A stretch of 64,000 nt of DNA, from the NCBI GenBank assembly GCA_037893225.1, contig JAZGUH010000113.1, positions 930,001-994,000 of the forward strand, read 5' to 3'. Source of the DNA: Hippasteria phrygiana. Lineage: Eukaryota; Echinodermata; Asteroidea; Valvatida; Goniasteridae. Both the position numbers and the translations under genes were made by a program. Under the pieces are notes generated by a model. It worked only from the letters and a program-made list of their open reading frames with translations, searched no databases and was not told the origin of the DNA. This document shows positions 1 to 9,531 of this stretch, piece after piece. Position 1 is the stretch's first letter. Each line of letters opens with the position of its first letter.

Positions 1-50
1 GTAGACCGAAACTCAAGTGTAATTCTATTCATTGCAAGTGTCCCTATAAC

Positions 51-2289
51 TAAGGTTCAACCGATGTTGGATTTGCCTGCCGATCCGATGGCCGATGTTT
101 TTTTTGGAACATCGGCCGATGTCCGGTCCGATCCGATGTTTTTAATCGACATAAACAATGCCATCAAAAACGTCAAAAAATCGTGCTGCGCTATCGGTAG
201 ATCGTGACGCTATGGACCGATCGCGCTGGCACCAGTCGAACACATTTTCTTTCTAATTCACGGCTTTAGAGGATTTTTTTGAAAGGTAAGTAAAGTCCAA
301 GATATCCGTCAGAATCGACTGATAGCGCAGCACGATCGACCGAGCGCAGCACGATCGACCGATCGCGCACATCGACCGATTGCGCCCAACCATGGAGGAA
401 GGAATTGTTCCTTCCTCCATGGCCCAACCAACAGTGACATACGCAAGACAAACCACGACTCCCTTAACACAGTAATAAATTGGGCCAAACAAAAAAATGC
501 CTTCAGTTCGGGTCACCCTATTTTCGAAAGCCATAAAATGTTATTAGGTAGAGGAAGACAAATTAATTCTACGATACCGATTTCCGATCATAATAGTAGG
601 AATTGCCGACCGGGCGTCCGGAATTCCCATATAGTAGCGGTACTTGCCGACATGTGAAACTATGCGTAACTCAAAGATCGTGTACATCTTGTCAATGTTC
701 GGCCGGGAGTACGTGCGCATGCGGCAAAATAAGTACAGGCTCGATCATGGGGAAAATACGTCTGCGCCTGCGCATTGCGCAGAGCGGGTCCGTTGTTGGG
801 GGTGTTTATTCATGCAACACCATGACAGGCATGCTTTGGAGGCAACAAATTACTAAAAGATTCTAGAACTTCGTAGGCCCACTCGACAAGATTTGTTCAT
901 AAAATCCCGGCGAAAACTAACGGACCAACAAGGATAGTCAAAATCAGGATGTGTTTTAATCAAAACAAATTGCGACAAGAAGTGGACCAGTGGTTGAGTG
1001 ATGTGCGTGATAAACGGCTGTGTGGATAATTCCACGTTTCGCAAACGTGTTACGGTGACGCGCGCACCGTGCATGGATCTGTCAGTTGGCCGGGCACGCC
1101 CGCGCGTTGTACGGCATGGACTGCTTTCGTATCGCGGCACTCTAGTGCGTGCAGTTTGTGATATGGTGATCGCAGTTTCATATATATTTTGTTTAGTATA
1201 TTGCTTTTGCTGATTAATAGGCTATCAATCATGTATCTATCTTTGTTCTGAATAAAAAGGTCGATTATTCACAACACGAGAGTTTTGACTTAACCATACA
1301 AGTTTACAGTTTTAAAGGAAATAGGAAGGAAGCAGATTATTTTTACAATACGTAAATTTTATTTTCCACTTTGCAATGCTCGTATCACATAAAATTCATC
1401 AGGCATATGTCTCACAAAGCATCTCAAAATGTGTACATGTACTTCGTTTCGGGACCCCTCTAACACAGGTATTGCGTTAATTATTCTCACCTTTAGCATG
1501 GAGGTAGAAAATTAACATGTTATGCCTACCAACCGACCCTATTAAATTTTATTTGAACACTGCTGGTTGTTGGATAGAAGTTGAAATGGAGAACAAATTA
1601 GGACAATGGGCAAAACTAATCCAGGCATTTATTTACATGTACGTACATGTAGAAAAATCTGCGGTCGTAAAAATTCAATTCAATCTTCAGTCCAGCAAAA
1701 TTGGCACACGTGAAGGGAATTCCCCATTAGGGCATCTATGCTGGTCTTTTTTCCAGGGTATTTTTGTATTCACGCTGTATATAACATTACACGGTACGCG
1801 GTGCACACATATCGCCAATGCTGTGCATGCAAGAGACATGTGATCGGCTGAACTAAAGTCCACAACGCGTCGTGGCTTCACACAGTGCAGTTCCCCGACT
1901 CCGTTCATGACGTTCAGTAGACCAGTACAGTCATGCACTGACTGCTAGCTTCGTTGTCTTCGGGCACTGAGTTTTCACGCATGCGGTGCAGATAGCGCGG
2001 ATCGCATAGACGCGGAGCTCGGAGTTATTTACACCGGTATGATAATACATCACAGCATAAAACTGTTCATTTTTCACACACAAATAAAACATCGTTTTTA
2101 CTCGCGCTCTAATAAAAAAAACATGACATTTGTGTATGATTAAATTGAGTATAAAGTTTGCTAATTGACATTGCCGAACATCGGTTCGTCATCGGTTAAA
2201 CCTTACAAATTTTGCCGATCCGATGTTTTGCCGATATTGCCAAACATCGGCCCGATCCGATGTCCGATCCGATCATCGGTTAAACCTTA
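51..2289 (-). mobile_element. Non-autonomous DNA transposon, hAT-like, copy A
   Basis: The termini are inverted: the left end begins TAAGGTTCAACCGATG and the right end reads CATCGGTTAAACCTTA, 15 of 16 matching. An exact 8-bp duplication, CCTATAAC, flanks it at 43-50 and 2290-2297. Both ends carry subterminal clusters of CCGATG/CATCGG and CCGATCCGATG. Eight-bp duplications and subterminal repeats fit hAT, but P and Merlin elements also make about 8 bp, so the superfamily is inferred. No transposase frame was found inside; frames near 253-534 and 1687-1938 only persist because both copies share them. The inverted sister copy lies at 56156-58316. Copy A carries a tiny hairpin insertion at 391-421 that the sister lacks. 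Confidence 0.85.
384..428. mobile_element. Micro-hairpin insertion with 7-bp TSD
   Basis: The insert at 391-421 is a 31-bp near-perfect hairpin, two 14-base arms starting CATGGAGGAAGGAA around a 3-base loop. The direct repeat GCCCAAC lies on both sides (384-390 and 422-428). The sister transposon near 57.98-58.0 kb has one GCCCAAC and no hairpin, so the empty site is present in the same window. Related hairpins lie at 10282-10307, 32318-32356 and 60623-60656. Confidence 0.85.
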
Positions 2290-2297
2290 CCTATAAC

Positions 2298-2719
2298 CTG
2301 CATTTTTTCCTTCAAAATATGTCCTTTCTTGGGGTCCATTCAAGTTGTGTTTCCATGGTAACAAGCTGACACTTTTGCAACCTGCCTTTTTGAGTTGGGT
2401 GTTCAATGGAAAGATTCTCCGAAGTTGGCAAATAAAAAGTAATGGCATACTCAATTTATTATAAAGGCAAGTACATCGTACTTGCTGTTTATAAATGGTT
2501 GCCGTTTCCCTAAATCCTTGCCGGATAAAATGGTGTATCAGAAATGTCACGATCCGTTATTTTTTTTTATTGTATATATAATTATATTTTTGAGCGTCAA
2601 CTCATTTCAGGCTGTATGACGTATAAAAACTTTCGACCAATCAGCACTCAAGACAATTCCATGCGCATTGTCACGTTTTCAAACAATGGTAGTGGATAAG
2701 TGGAATCACGCTTTTAAGC
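2298..2719 (+). promoter_or_regulatory. Candidate promoter of the exon at 2720
   Basis: TATAAAA at 2622-2628 lies about 98 bp before the ATG at 2720. TGACGTAT abuts it on the left and CCAAT lies at 2637-2641. A start near 2650 would leave a 5' leader of about 70 bp. No similar stretch was noticed elsewhere in the window. This is motif-level evidence only. The part from 2298 to 2600 shows nothing else recognisable. Confidence 0.4.
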
Positions 2720-2886
2720 ATGGCGTTGTACGGTATTGTGGAATTGGGTCAGGCCATGGTTATTGACGCTGAAACAGTCGTAGAGAGTCTATTTCTTTTT
2801 GAAAGAGGGAGAGAGAGTTCAGAATTTACTGGAAACCAGGACAGTCACAGTGTGAGCAAGGTTGAGGTTCAGACCGATGATCCAGG
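2720..2886 (+). CDS. Predicted first coding exon, unknown protein
   Basis: An ATG in good context (A at -3, G at +4) opens 55 codons plus two bases, up to a GT donor in the context CCAGG|GTAAGC. Read straight on, the frame stops right after the donor, so it looks like a spliced 5' exon. The protein starts MALYGIVELGQAMVIDAETV and continues acidic and serine-rich to QTDDP. I do not recognise it. A TATA box lies upstream at 2622. The next exon must start in phase 2; I did not find one. It could be a chance frame, but TATA, Kozak context, an open frame and a good donor together are unusual. Confidence 0.5.
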
Positions 2887-4330
2887 GTAAGCTGACAGAA
2901 TTACATTGGTAAAATTCAGTAACCGATTGCCGGTTTTGTGCCAGTTCGGCAAAGTTGCCAGTGCCAAAATCCAACAGCCCTGAAGTCCAGTATAAGGCAG
3001 CACCCATCCTGTAGCCATTTCAGTCAAGGACCAAAGTCAAATAATCTTAAGTTAAATAATCATAAAAAGAAGTGAACTTATGGATACAATTATGATTAAA
3101 GTGTAAGACTATCAACCTACATGTACATGTATGGTTCTTACGAAACAAGATTTGCAGTTGTATGATCGTTGTTACTGTCGCATGATCACAGAACTAAAGA
3201 TTGGGGTATTACACACACAAAAATGAATGTTTAAATTTGATTGTATTATTGGTAAAAGAATCCTGAGGGCATGTGTTGCCCAAAATCAGTTTTAGGATGA
3301 TCTGTGAGTCGACTGTTTGTATTGGATTTTTGTAATTGTATTTTGTTCAGATGGCCACCTTGTACCCCTTTGACTAGCCAGAAATCCGAGCTGTAGCAGA
3401 GCCAGTGAGGCACAGTGAGGGAAGCCAAACCGCTATCAATAAGAATGCGTGCCTGGAGACGCTTGCTGGACTCCGAGGATTACCTGCCGTTCAGGGAGGA
3501 TCGAACTCATCAATCCCCGCTAAAAGGGCTTCATATTCGTAACAAACTGAATTTTTGTACCATAATCAATCCAATAGTTAAGTAACAATTTAGTACATGT
3601 AGCCATCATTGCCAAGAGTAATTGAATTTATATATCTCCTCAATAATACTTTGTGAAGAGATCTTGTAATCAAACCAAAAGTTAGAGCAAGTTCAGAATA
3701 TTAATTTTTCTAATTTTTTCTTGATCTGACAAATGTAAATACGTTGTAAATACATGTAACTTCAAGAGTTAAAAGTGGTTATTTATTAGACAGTCTTTAG
3801 TTGTACGAATCCCGGGGTCACCACATTTAGGTTAATTTGAAAGTGAAGGTGCATGTCAAGTCCGAAAGCAACGTGATTGGTGACAAGAAATATGCTCGGT
3901 AACAGACTGTGCTCTGAATTAATGTGCAACATATACAATAAACCTATATGTGTATATATTTGATATTGGAGAGATTTTGTAATGTTATGATGTATACAAA
4001 TAAAAAAAATTATTGAAGACTATTATGGCCTAATTTTCTTGTGATGTGTTATCTTACATATCAGTCTGATAAATGAAATAATATATTTAAGCTGTGATGT
4101 TTCAAATTATTTTTATTCATGTTTTATCTGTATCATCTCCAGAAAAAAAGACACAAAAATGTGACATTTTTAAATGATCTAAATCAATCTCATTAACTAG
4201 GAGTACTGCTACCACAAATTTACTTGTCCTTGTGTTGATTATACTGACCTGCTATGGCCCTCTTCAACTGAATCCCGAAGTGGAAATTATTTGTGACTAT
4301 GTTCCCAAACCATATCATTAATATCTTACT
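2887..4330. other. Non-coding stretch, possibly intron
   Basis: AT-rich sequence with no convincing exon, RNA or transposon end. There is a short ACATGTACATGT tract at 3119-3131 and AATAAA-like strings near 3937 and 4000. If the exon at 2720-2886 is real, this is its first intron. Confidence 0.4.
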
Positions 4331-6280
4331 AACGTTCGTAACTCGAAGTGTCCTATGTTACGTACGTTTGCGTGATCGACTAATACTGGAAACGAAATAA
4401 TAATCAACATTAATATTTTTCATTAAAAAGAACATGTTTCAAGAGAACACTTTGTAACACTGAGTTTCCCATGTCTTAATTAATAACGAAATAAAATCAA
4501 AATCATTCACGAGTCCTTGTTCCGTGTCCACTTTGTTACGAACGTAAGACATGCAGCTCCTCCGAATTTGTGTCGATGGTTTCCGGCGCAACGTACACAC
4601 AAAAACCGGCAACCAGTGTTCCTGTATTATAGACCGTGGTATAATCTGATTCCACGTGCTAGGACGAGGATAGGGGTCATGAACTATTCGTCGTCCGCTC
4701 ATGGAATCCGTGTTGCGTACGTTAGCAACGCTCGAACCCAAATGAAATCCGTCTAAATCACATCGTGATTTTTGGCCATCGGGCTTCGATACTTGTTGAT
4801 ATAGAAAGTTAAGATACTATTTAATGTAATTGTCACAACATTTTTCCTCGATTATGTCGTCAAGTTTGTTTGAAGTCGATTTTGTTATTGTATCATGGCT
4901 GCGAATGCTGGATTGTACCGTGTCTTATTTTACGAACGTTAATTCTCAAAAGTAACTCCGAAGATTTTAGTGCAATTCGTGGCTGAATCAGCGAGTTTTT
5001 CACTGATCTTAAATGCCAGCAATCATGTTTCACTCACTGTGTTAGACTGTGATGAGTTGTGAACAAACGTCGGCAATTTTAATGTCGACTTTGGTCGTAA
5101 CGGAAAGACACCACGCGTGATTATGTCGCATGTTTGTCGGGTCTTTCCCGTTGCGAGCGTTGAAATGTTCGTTTTGCATTGAATATAAAGAACGAAACTA
5201 TTTCTTAACACTAATAACAGTGTCTGTTTTTTTAGTGTTTGCATTCCCAATAATTTTTAAAGTAGCCTGCCCAAGATTTGCATATTATTTTGTAATTGGA
5301 GTTCATACGTTTGTAACATTGAGACACAAGACCACAGCCTACTTTTTGGTGTCAGTCGTTGCAAACATAATCATGATAATTTCTATGGATTCTCTTCTTC
5401 ATGTGAATAAAGACTCAGTATTTTTGAAGTGACAATCCCCACCCCTGAGGCAAAATTTTAGATACAATCCCCGACATACATGGTTGGGGCATCCCCACCT
5501 CATGGTTTTAACTTCTGATGATGGGGAAACAATGGAAAAATGAGTGACCAAAATCCCCACCCTGGTGCTTGAAAAACATGACCAAACCCCACATGGGGGG
5601 GGGGAGTGGGATTGATAGGCACATTAATGGAATGCAAGCACAAGGTTTTCCAGCAAGTGCAAGTTTTATTGCAGTAAAATTTTGAATAATAATACATAGA
5701 ATTCAATTTTTTGTTCAGCTGACCTCACAAATTTTCTTGCCTTTTTAAATTAATTTAATTAATAATTAATTTAATTAACTTGAATTGACTTAACTAAATT
5801 GGAGTTGAATTGAATGGAGTTGAACTGAATAAGTTTGAATAGTACAGTACAGAGTGATGACAAAAACAGAAATTGTTAGTACATGTACATGTATTGTGTT
5901 CTGGTTCGGTGTCCTTGTTACAAATGTTAAATAAATGATGTTAACAACAGTTTTTCGTTGAAAATGGGATTTTAATAAATGTCGTTAAACATCGTGTTTA
6001 TCATAAACAAACTTTCCCTTTAAAATATAGAAGATTGTTCTTGTAAAACCACCTGGATAAAAAACTTTAATTAACTTTAATATGTGCTGCAAACGTATGT
6101 AACGGTGTCCTTTTTACTTGCTCATGTAACTCAAACTTTAAAAAAAAATCAGAATATTTTTCTTGTTTGTACTTGGTCTGATCATAGTGAGACATGTACC
6201 TACATGATACAAAGTCAAAGGGAACTTACTCTTTGTGTGATGCCAGACACCTAAAAGACACCATGTTACATACGTTACAA
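4331..6280. repeat. Region with dispersed GTGTCC...GTTAC.ACGTTA motif
   Basis: A roughly 22-base motif, consensus near GTGTCCnTGTTACRAACGTTA, recurs at irregular spacing: about 4351, 4525, 4709 (partial), 4919 and 5909 on plus, and 5290-5325 on minus. Further versions near 6084 and 6253 have a GACACC or GGTGTC box. The core resembles that in the element at 43128-44760. No bounding inverted repeat was found. A 100-codon hydrophobic frame at 5130-5432 overlaps several copies and is probably chance. The stretch from 5640 to 6080 is otherwise plain AT-rich DNA. Confidence 0.5.
5430..5640 (-). repeat. Dispersed repeat rich in CCCCACC, copy 1
   Basis: This segment is an inverted copy of 23695-23945: both share AATCCCCAC blocks, the GACAATCCCC start, a run near CCATGAGGTGGGG in opposite orientation, and an end near TTGATAGG. 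It holds a G-run at 5597-5606. No coding potential. Confidence 0.7.
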
Positions 6281-6595
6281 GTGCAACTACATGCATTTGA
6301 AAGCTAGAAAAGTGGACTTCCTTGTGACGAACTATCTTTACCCCTTTAAAGTAGCTTGCTTGAGGGATGAACATTGAAATAAAAGATTCTGCATTGTTCC
6401 TGAAAACTATTAATTTTTTGCCATGTGTGTCACACTTTATTCACCTAGTATTGTATATATACACATATGTGTATGTATGACCTCTGTCAAGTTCTTTTGT
6501 TATGGGCTCCGTCCACATAGCAACCGCACTTCCATGGGCAGTACGTCGCTGGTATTACGCACCGCGCTCCTTGTTCATTAGATACTCGTATACCA

Positions 6596-6745
6596 GTAGG
6601 ATTGCTTTGTCTGTTTGCCAACTCTCGATAATTGCGTTTTCAATAAGAATATCATAGGGGGAACCAGACACTTAAATTGAAATCAGGTAAGATGGCGTCG
6701 ATATTGACCCCCAACTCGCCTTTTCCTTCCGCTGAGGGGGTAGTT
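6596..6745 (+). repeat. Dispersed repeat, partner of 52503-52655
   Basis: Near-identical direct copy of 52503-52655, sharing GGATTGCTTTGTCTGTTTGC, the string ATTGCGTTTTCAATAAGAAT, and a short ATG-led segment after GGTAAGATG. The divergence suggests an old interspersed element. No termini were resolved. Confidence 0.75.
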
Positions 6746-6902
6746 GCGCATGGAGCTTATAGGGTGCACCACACTAACTAGGCCCAAAATGGCTGCGCCA
6801 AGCTGATTACCATAGATTGTAAACCCAAAACTTTTTTTGAATAATAAATTTTGGGGGTCATGCAATTGATAGATTGTGTAATTTTCCTCAATTGCCTAAT
6901 GG

Positions 6903-7560
6903 GGTGACATACATAATGCTACAAAAGAGCGGGTTGGGGCGACCCGGTCGAATAGGGCGACACATTACTGTCGCCCTATTGTGAAAGTCGCCCCTTTGGA
7001 GTGTTTATTAGTAGGGTGTAGGCGTGGGCGACTAGCGCGACTAGTAAAAGGCAATGGCAGTAGCGACTATTAATTTTCAGATAGTCGACTAGTCGTTATT
7101 CGGCGACTAGTGTTCAGCATGTCGTGGCTAGTTTACAAACCACACGGCTGCGCGACTATTAATAGTCGCCACGCATCACGCATTGTATTCCGAAGTGACT
7201 CGACTAGTCACAACATACTGCACGCACTGGCAATTCACAAGTGCAATCACCAGAGACACTCATTGAACGAACGTACACTGTGTTGTATGGGTGTATTCAC
7301 GCACGTGGCGCCAGGAAGGGCCAATGCGGTTATATTACGTGTATACACGTACATGTACGCACACACACGTGTACATAACGAAGAATTAAACCTCCATGTA
7401 CATGATGTGTCCATCCAATTGTCACTTGTCAGTTGTCAGTTGTCAGGAGATCTTTGTAGCAGAAAAACTGGGCCACTAATAGTTGTGTTCAACAAGTATT
7501 ATTTTATCCAAGATTTTTTTTCGACCGAGCGACTCCTTCAAGCCGAAAAAATATGAGAAC
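6903..7560. repeat. GCGACTAGT-rich palindromic region
   Basis: The segment is dense in GTCGCC, GCGACTAG and GACTAGTCG strings on both strands. A hairpin has 11-bp arms at 6951-6961 and 6970-6980 with an 8-base loop. A perfect 18-bp palindrome lies at 7152-7169 (GCGACTATT and its complement). Such repeats are typical of transposon subterminal regions, but paired outer ends and a TSD were not found. The 148-codon frame at 7110-7556 runs through this DNA and is not considered a gene. Confidence 0.5.
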
Positions 7561-7616
7561 CATAGAAATAAAAAGGGACGCCCATGACCGCCAAAATGCA
7601 ACCCCGATTTGCAGGC

Positions 7617-7825
7617 ATATTATTATTCATGTTTGGGGCGAACCCTGGTGCTCCAATTCATTGTAAAGCATGAGGATTGGTTCTTGTTTTTTTCACTGGT
7701 GGAGTATGCATGTATGCGAAATTATTATTCATGTTCGGGGCGAACCCTGCTCCGATTCATTGAATGTAAAGCATGAGGGTTGTTTTTTTTATTTTCACTG
7801 GTAGAGTATGCACATGTGTGTGAAA
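7617..7825 (+). repeat. Tandem duplication of a ~100-bp unit
   Basis: Two diverged direct copies (about 7617-7720 and 7721-7825) share ATTATTATTCATGTT, GGGGCGAACCCTG, ATTCATTG, TAAAGCATGAGG, a T-run, and TTTTCACTGGT.GAGTATGCA. No coding potential. Confidence 0.75.
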
Positions 7826-8154
7826 TAAAAGATGTTTTCGTATAGTAACAAAATACAATACACTGTGATCCAACCTTCTTAGCTTTATTTGTCACAACTT
7901 TTATTTTACAAAATATGTATCGGCCTAATGTTTACCTCTGCTGTTAATGGTGGATCCCATTGCGTTCGGGTGGACTCCATACGACATGCAATGCCACGCA
8001 ACGACTCCCCGGGGGTCGCTTTTTAAATTAAATAGTTCCCCATATGAATTTCAAAAGTATTATCAAGCAGACAGTTTTCCGTAACAAAAAAAACCAGGCA
8101 CAATATTTTTTTTATGAAAAGTATTATAGAGACTTTATTTTCCTTCGTCTACTA

Positions 8155-8174
8155 CCCCCCCCCCCCCCCCCCCC
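8155..8174. repeat. Poly-C tract (20 bp)
   Basis: Twenty consecutive C bases. Similar C or G runs occur near 19512-19530, 21976-21987, 22424-22433, 26346-26367, 32650-32665, 49401-49410, 49549-49568, 49592-49603, 50459-50471 and 61470-61487. They are simple-sequence tracts and likely assembly weak points. Confidence 0.95.
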
Positions 8175-8519
8175 GACAAAATGGAAGGATCTGAATTCAC
8201 TAGGCCAGGCATGCGGCTTGCCCAGGCCATGGAGACTCATGCACAACGGTCGCTTTGTATACACCCCTGAGATGTCGACAATAGGTGGCTGAACGGTAAG
8301 GGCGTGCGTTTGCGGCTGGCACGGCGGGGCATCCGAAACTGCCAAGCAAGCTAGCCTTGTTCCTGCAAGGACAGCTTGTCCATGTAAGCAACCATTTATA
8401 TAATTCTTTGCAATGATGATTCATGAATCATTTAACTGATATCAAAAATAGCCATTTGATCTTACAAAACTGACACATAAATTTTCATAATCCGTTTAGA
8501 AAAGTATAAACACGAAAGT

Positions 8520-8770
8520 GTGACACTGCCTCAAATTCAAGGGCAGACCCACACGTATTGTTGCATTCTCAGACTAGCGCCTACTGAACAAAGACACCGA
8601 CAATTAGGGAGATCGACAACACAGGGCAAGGTACATGTACATGTACATGTACATGTACATGTACCTGTACCTCGATTGGTAGAACGCCAGGCACGGTGTT
8701 CTGGAGGTCGCAGATTCGAATCCCGCTCCTGCCTGTTTTCTTTATTCATTTTGAAAATGTATTCAAATTT
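8520..8770 (+). mobile_element. tRNA-derived SINE with hexamer-expanded D-arm
   Basis: Homologous to the SINE at 62190-62440 on both sides of a tRNA-like unit: upstream GAACAAAGA..C.GACAATT.GGGAGA and downstream TGCC.GTTTCTTT.TTCA. The tRNA-like part runs 8625-8733. The T-arm and B-box (GATTCGAATCCCGC) are intact, but the D-arm and A-box region is replaced by an ACATGT array at 8632-8664. Pol III promotion from this copy should be lost. No TSD was resolved. Confidence 0.7.
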
Positions 8771-9239
8771 AACCTAGTCCGTTTCCATTGTGGTTCGTTG
8801 ACGAATTATGAATTAAAATTTTAAATCAGCAGGATTTGTTGAAAACCAAACATTTAATAAGGGCCTTTTTGTTTAAAATTCACAAAATTGAAGAAAATTT
8901 GTCAAAGGTGTGCTTGAAAGTGTCAAAACTATCTATAAAATTTGTTTACCCATTTTTCTGGTCAAATATGCATTTTATTTGAAAATAATATTTTTGTACC
9001 TTATCAGCTTCAAAATGGTAGCCAACATGATCATTTATTAGGAGAAACTATTTTGACCCATACATGTACAATGTACATGTACAAGTACATGTAGGTTGAC
9101 ATTTCCAAGGAAGTGCCCATCATCATGCACTGAAGTTCCTAACAGTCCTGAATCCTCCAATATCAATATGATTTTCCACACACCGTAGGGAGTTAGGGTT
9201 TTAAAGTACCCCACTGTACACCTTTCCAGTACATTTCTG
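8771..9239. other. Non-coding, no recognised feature
   Basis: AT-rich DNA with short ACATGT tracts near 9062-9093. A fragment at 9180-9205 (GTAGGGAGTTAGGGTTTTAA) resembles the right end of the TTAA-bounded MITE family. No exon or RNA gene seen. Confidence 0.4.
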
Positions 9240-9515
9240 CAATACATGTACATGTACATGTATATCCCTCAAGCATTACATTACATGAACAATGTGCATG
9301 TACACATTGTGCACGTACACATTGTGTACAATGTGTACAATGTGTACGTGCAATGTGTACGTGCACAATGTGTACAGTCGTACTTTCCCAACCCCGTAGA
9401 CTAAGCACGTACTTCTACTTGCGAGGACCGATTTCAACAAAAGACTTGACGTGCGAGGACTGAAAGGTTTTTGTATTTTTTTTCTGCTCTTGTCCTTAGA
9501 GATATGTAAAGAACA
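9240..9515 (-). repeat. TGTACA arrays plus an inverted minisatellite unit
   Basis: From 9241 to 9377 there are overlapping ACATGTACATGT, CACATTGTGCACGTACACA and TGTACAATGTG palindromic strings. From about 9375 to 9515 follows an inverted copy of the unit repeated at 11113-11590: GTCGTACTTTCCC, GACTAAGCACGTA and GAGGACCGATTTCAACAAAA. Confidence 0.7.
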
Positions 9516-9531
9516 TGTACATGTACACATG

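Noticed and set aside
253..534. Frame conserved in two places (MAFENRVTRTEG...)
   Set aside because: Both occurrences lie in the inverted copies of one non-coding transposon, so conservation reflects DNA duplication, not protein selection. The hairpin insertion also breaks one of them.
5130..5432. 100-codon hydrophobic frame with AATAAA near its end
   Set aside because: It overlaps several copies of the dispersed GTTAC.ACGTTA motif, has no conserved features, and the hydrophobicity follows from T-rich DNA.
7110..7556. 148-codon plus-strand frame
   Set aside because: It crosses palindromic GCGACTAGT repeats and ACGTGTACA strings, with no motif or splice support.
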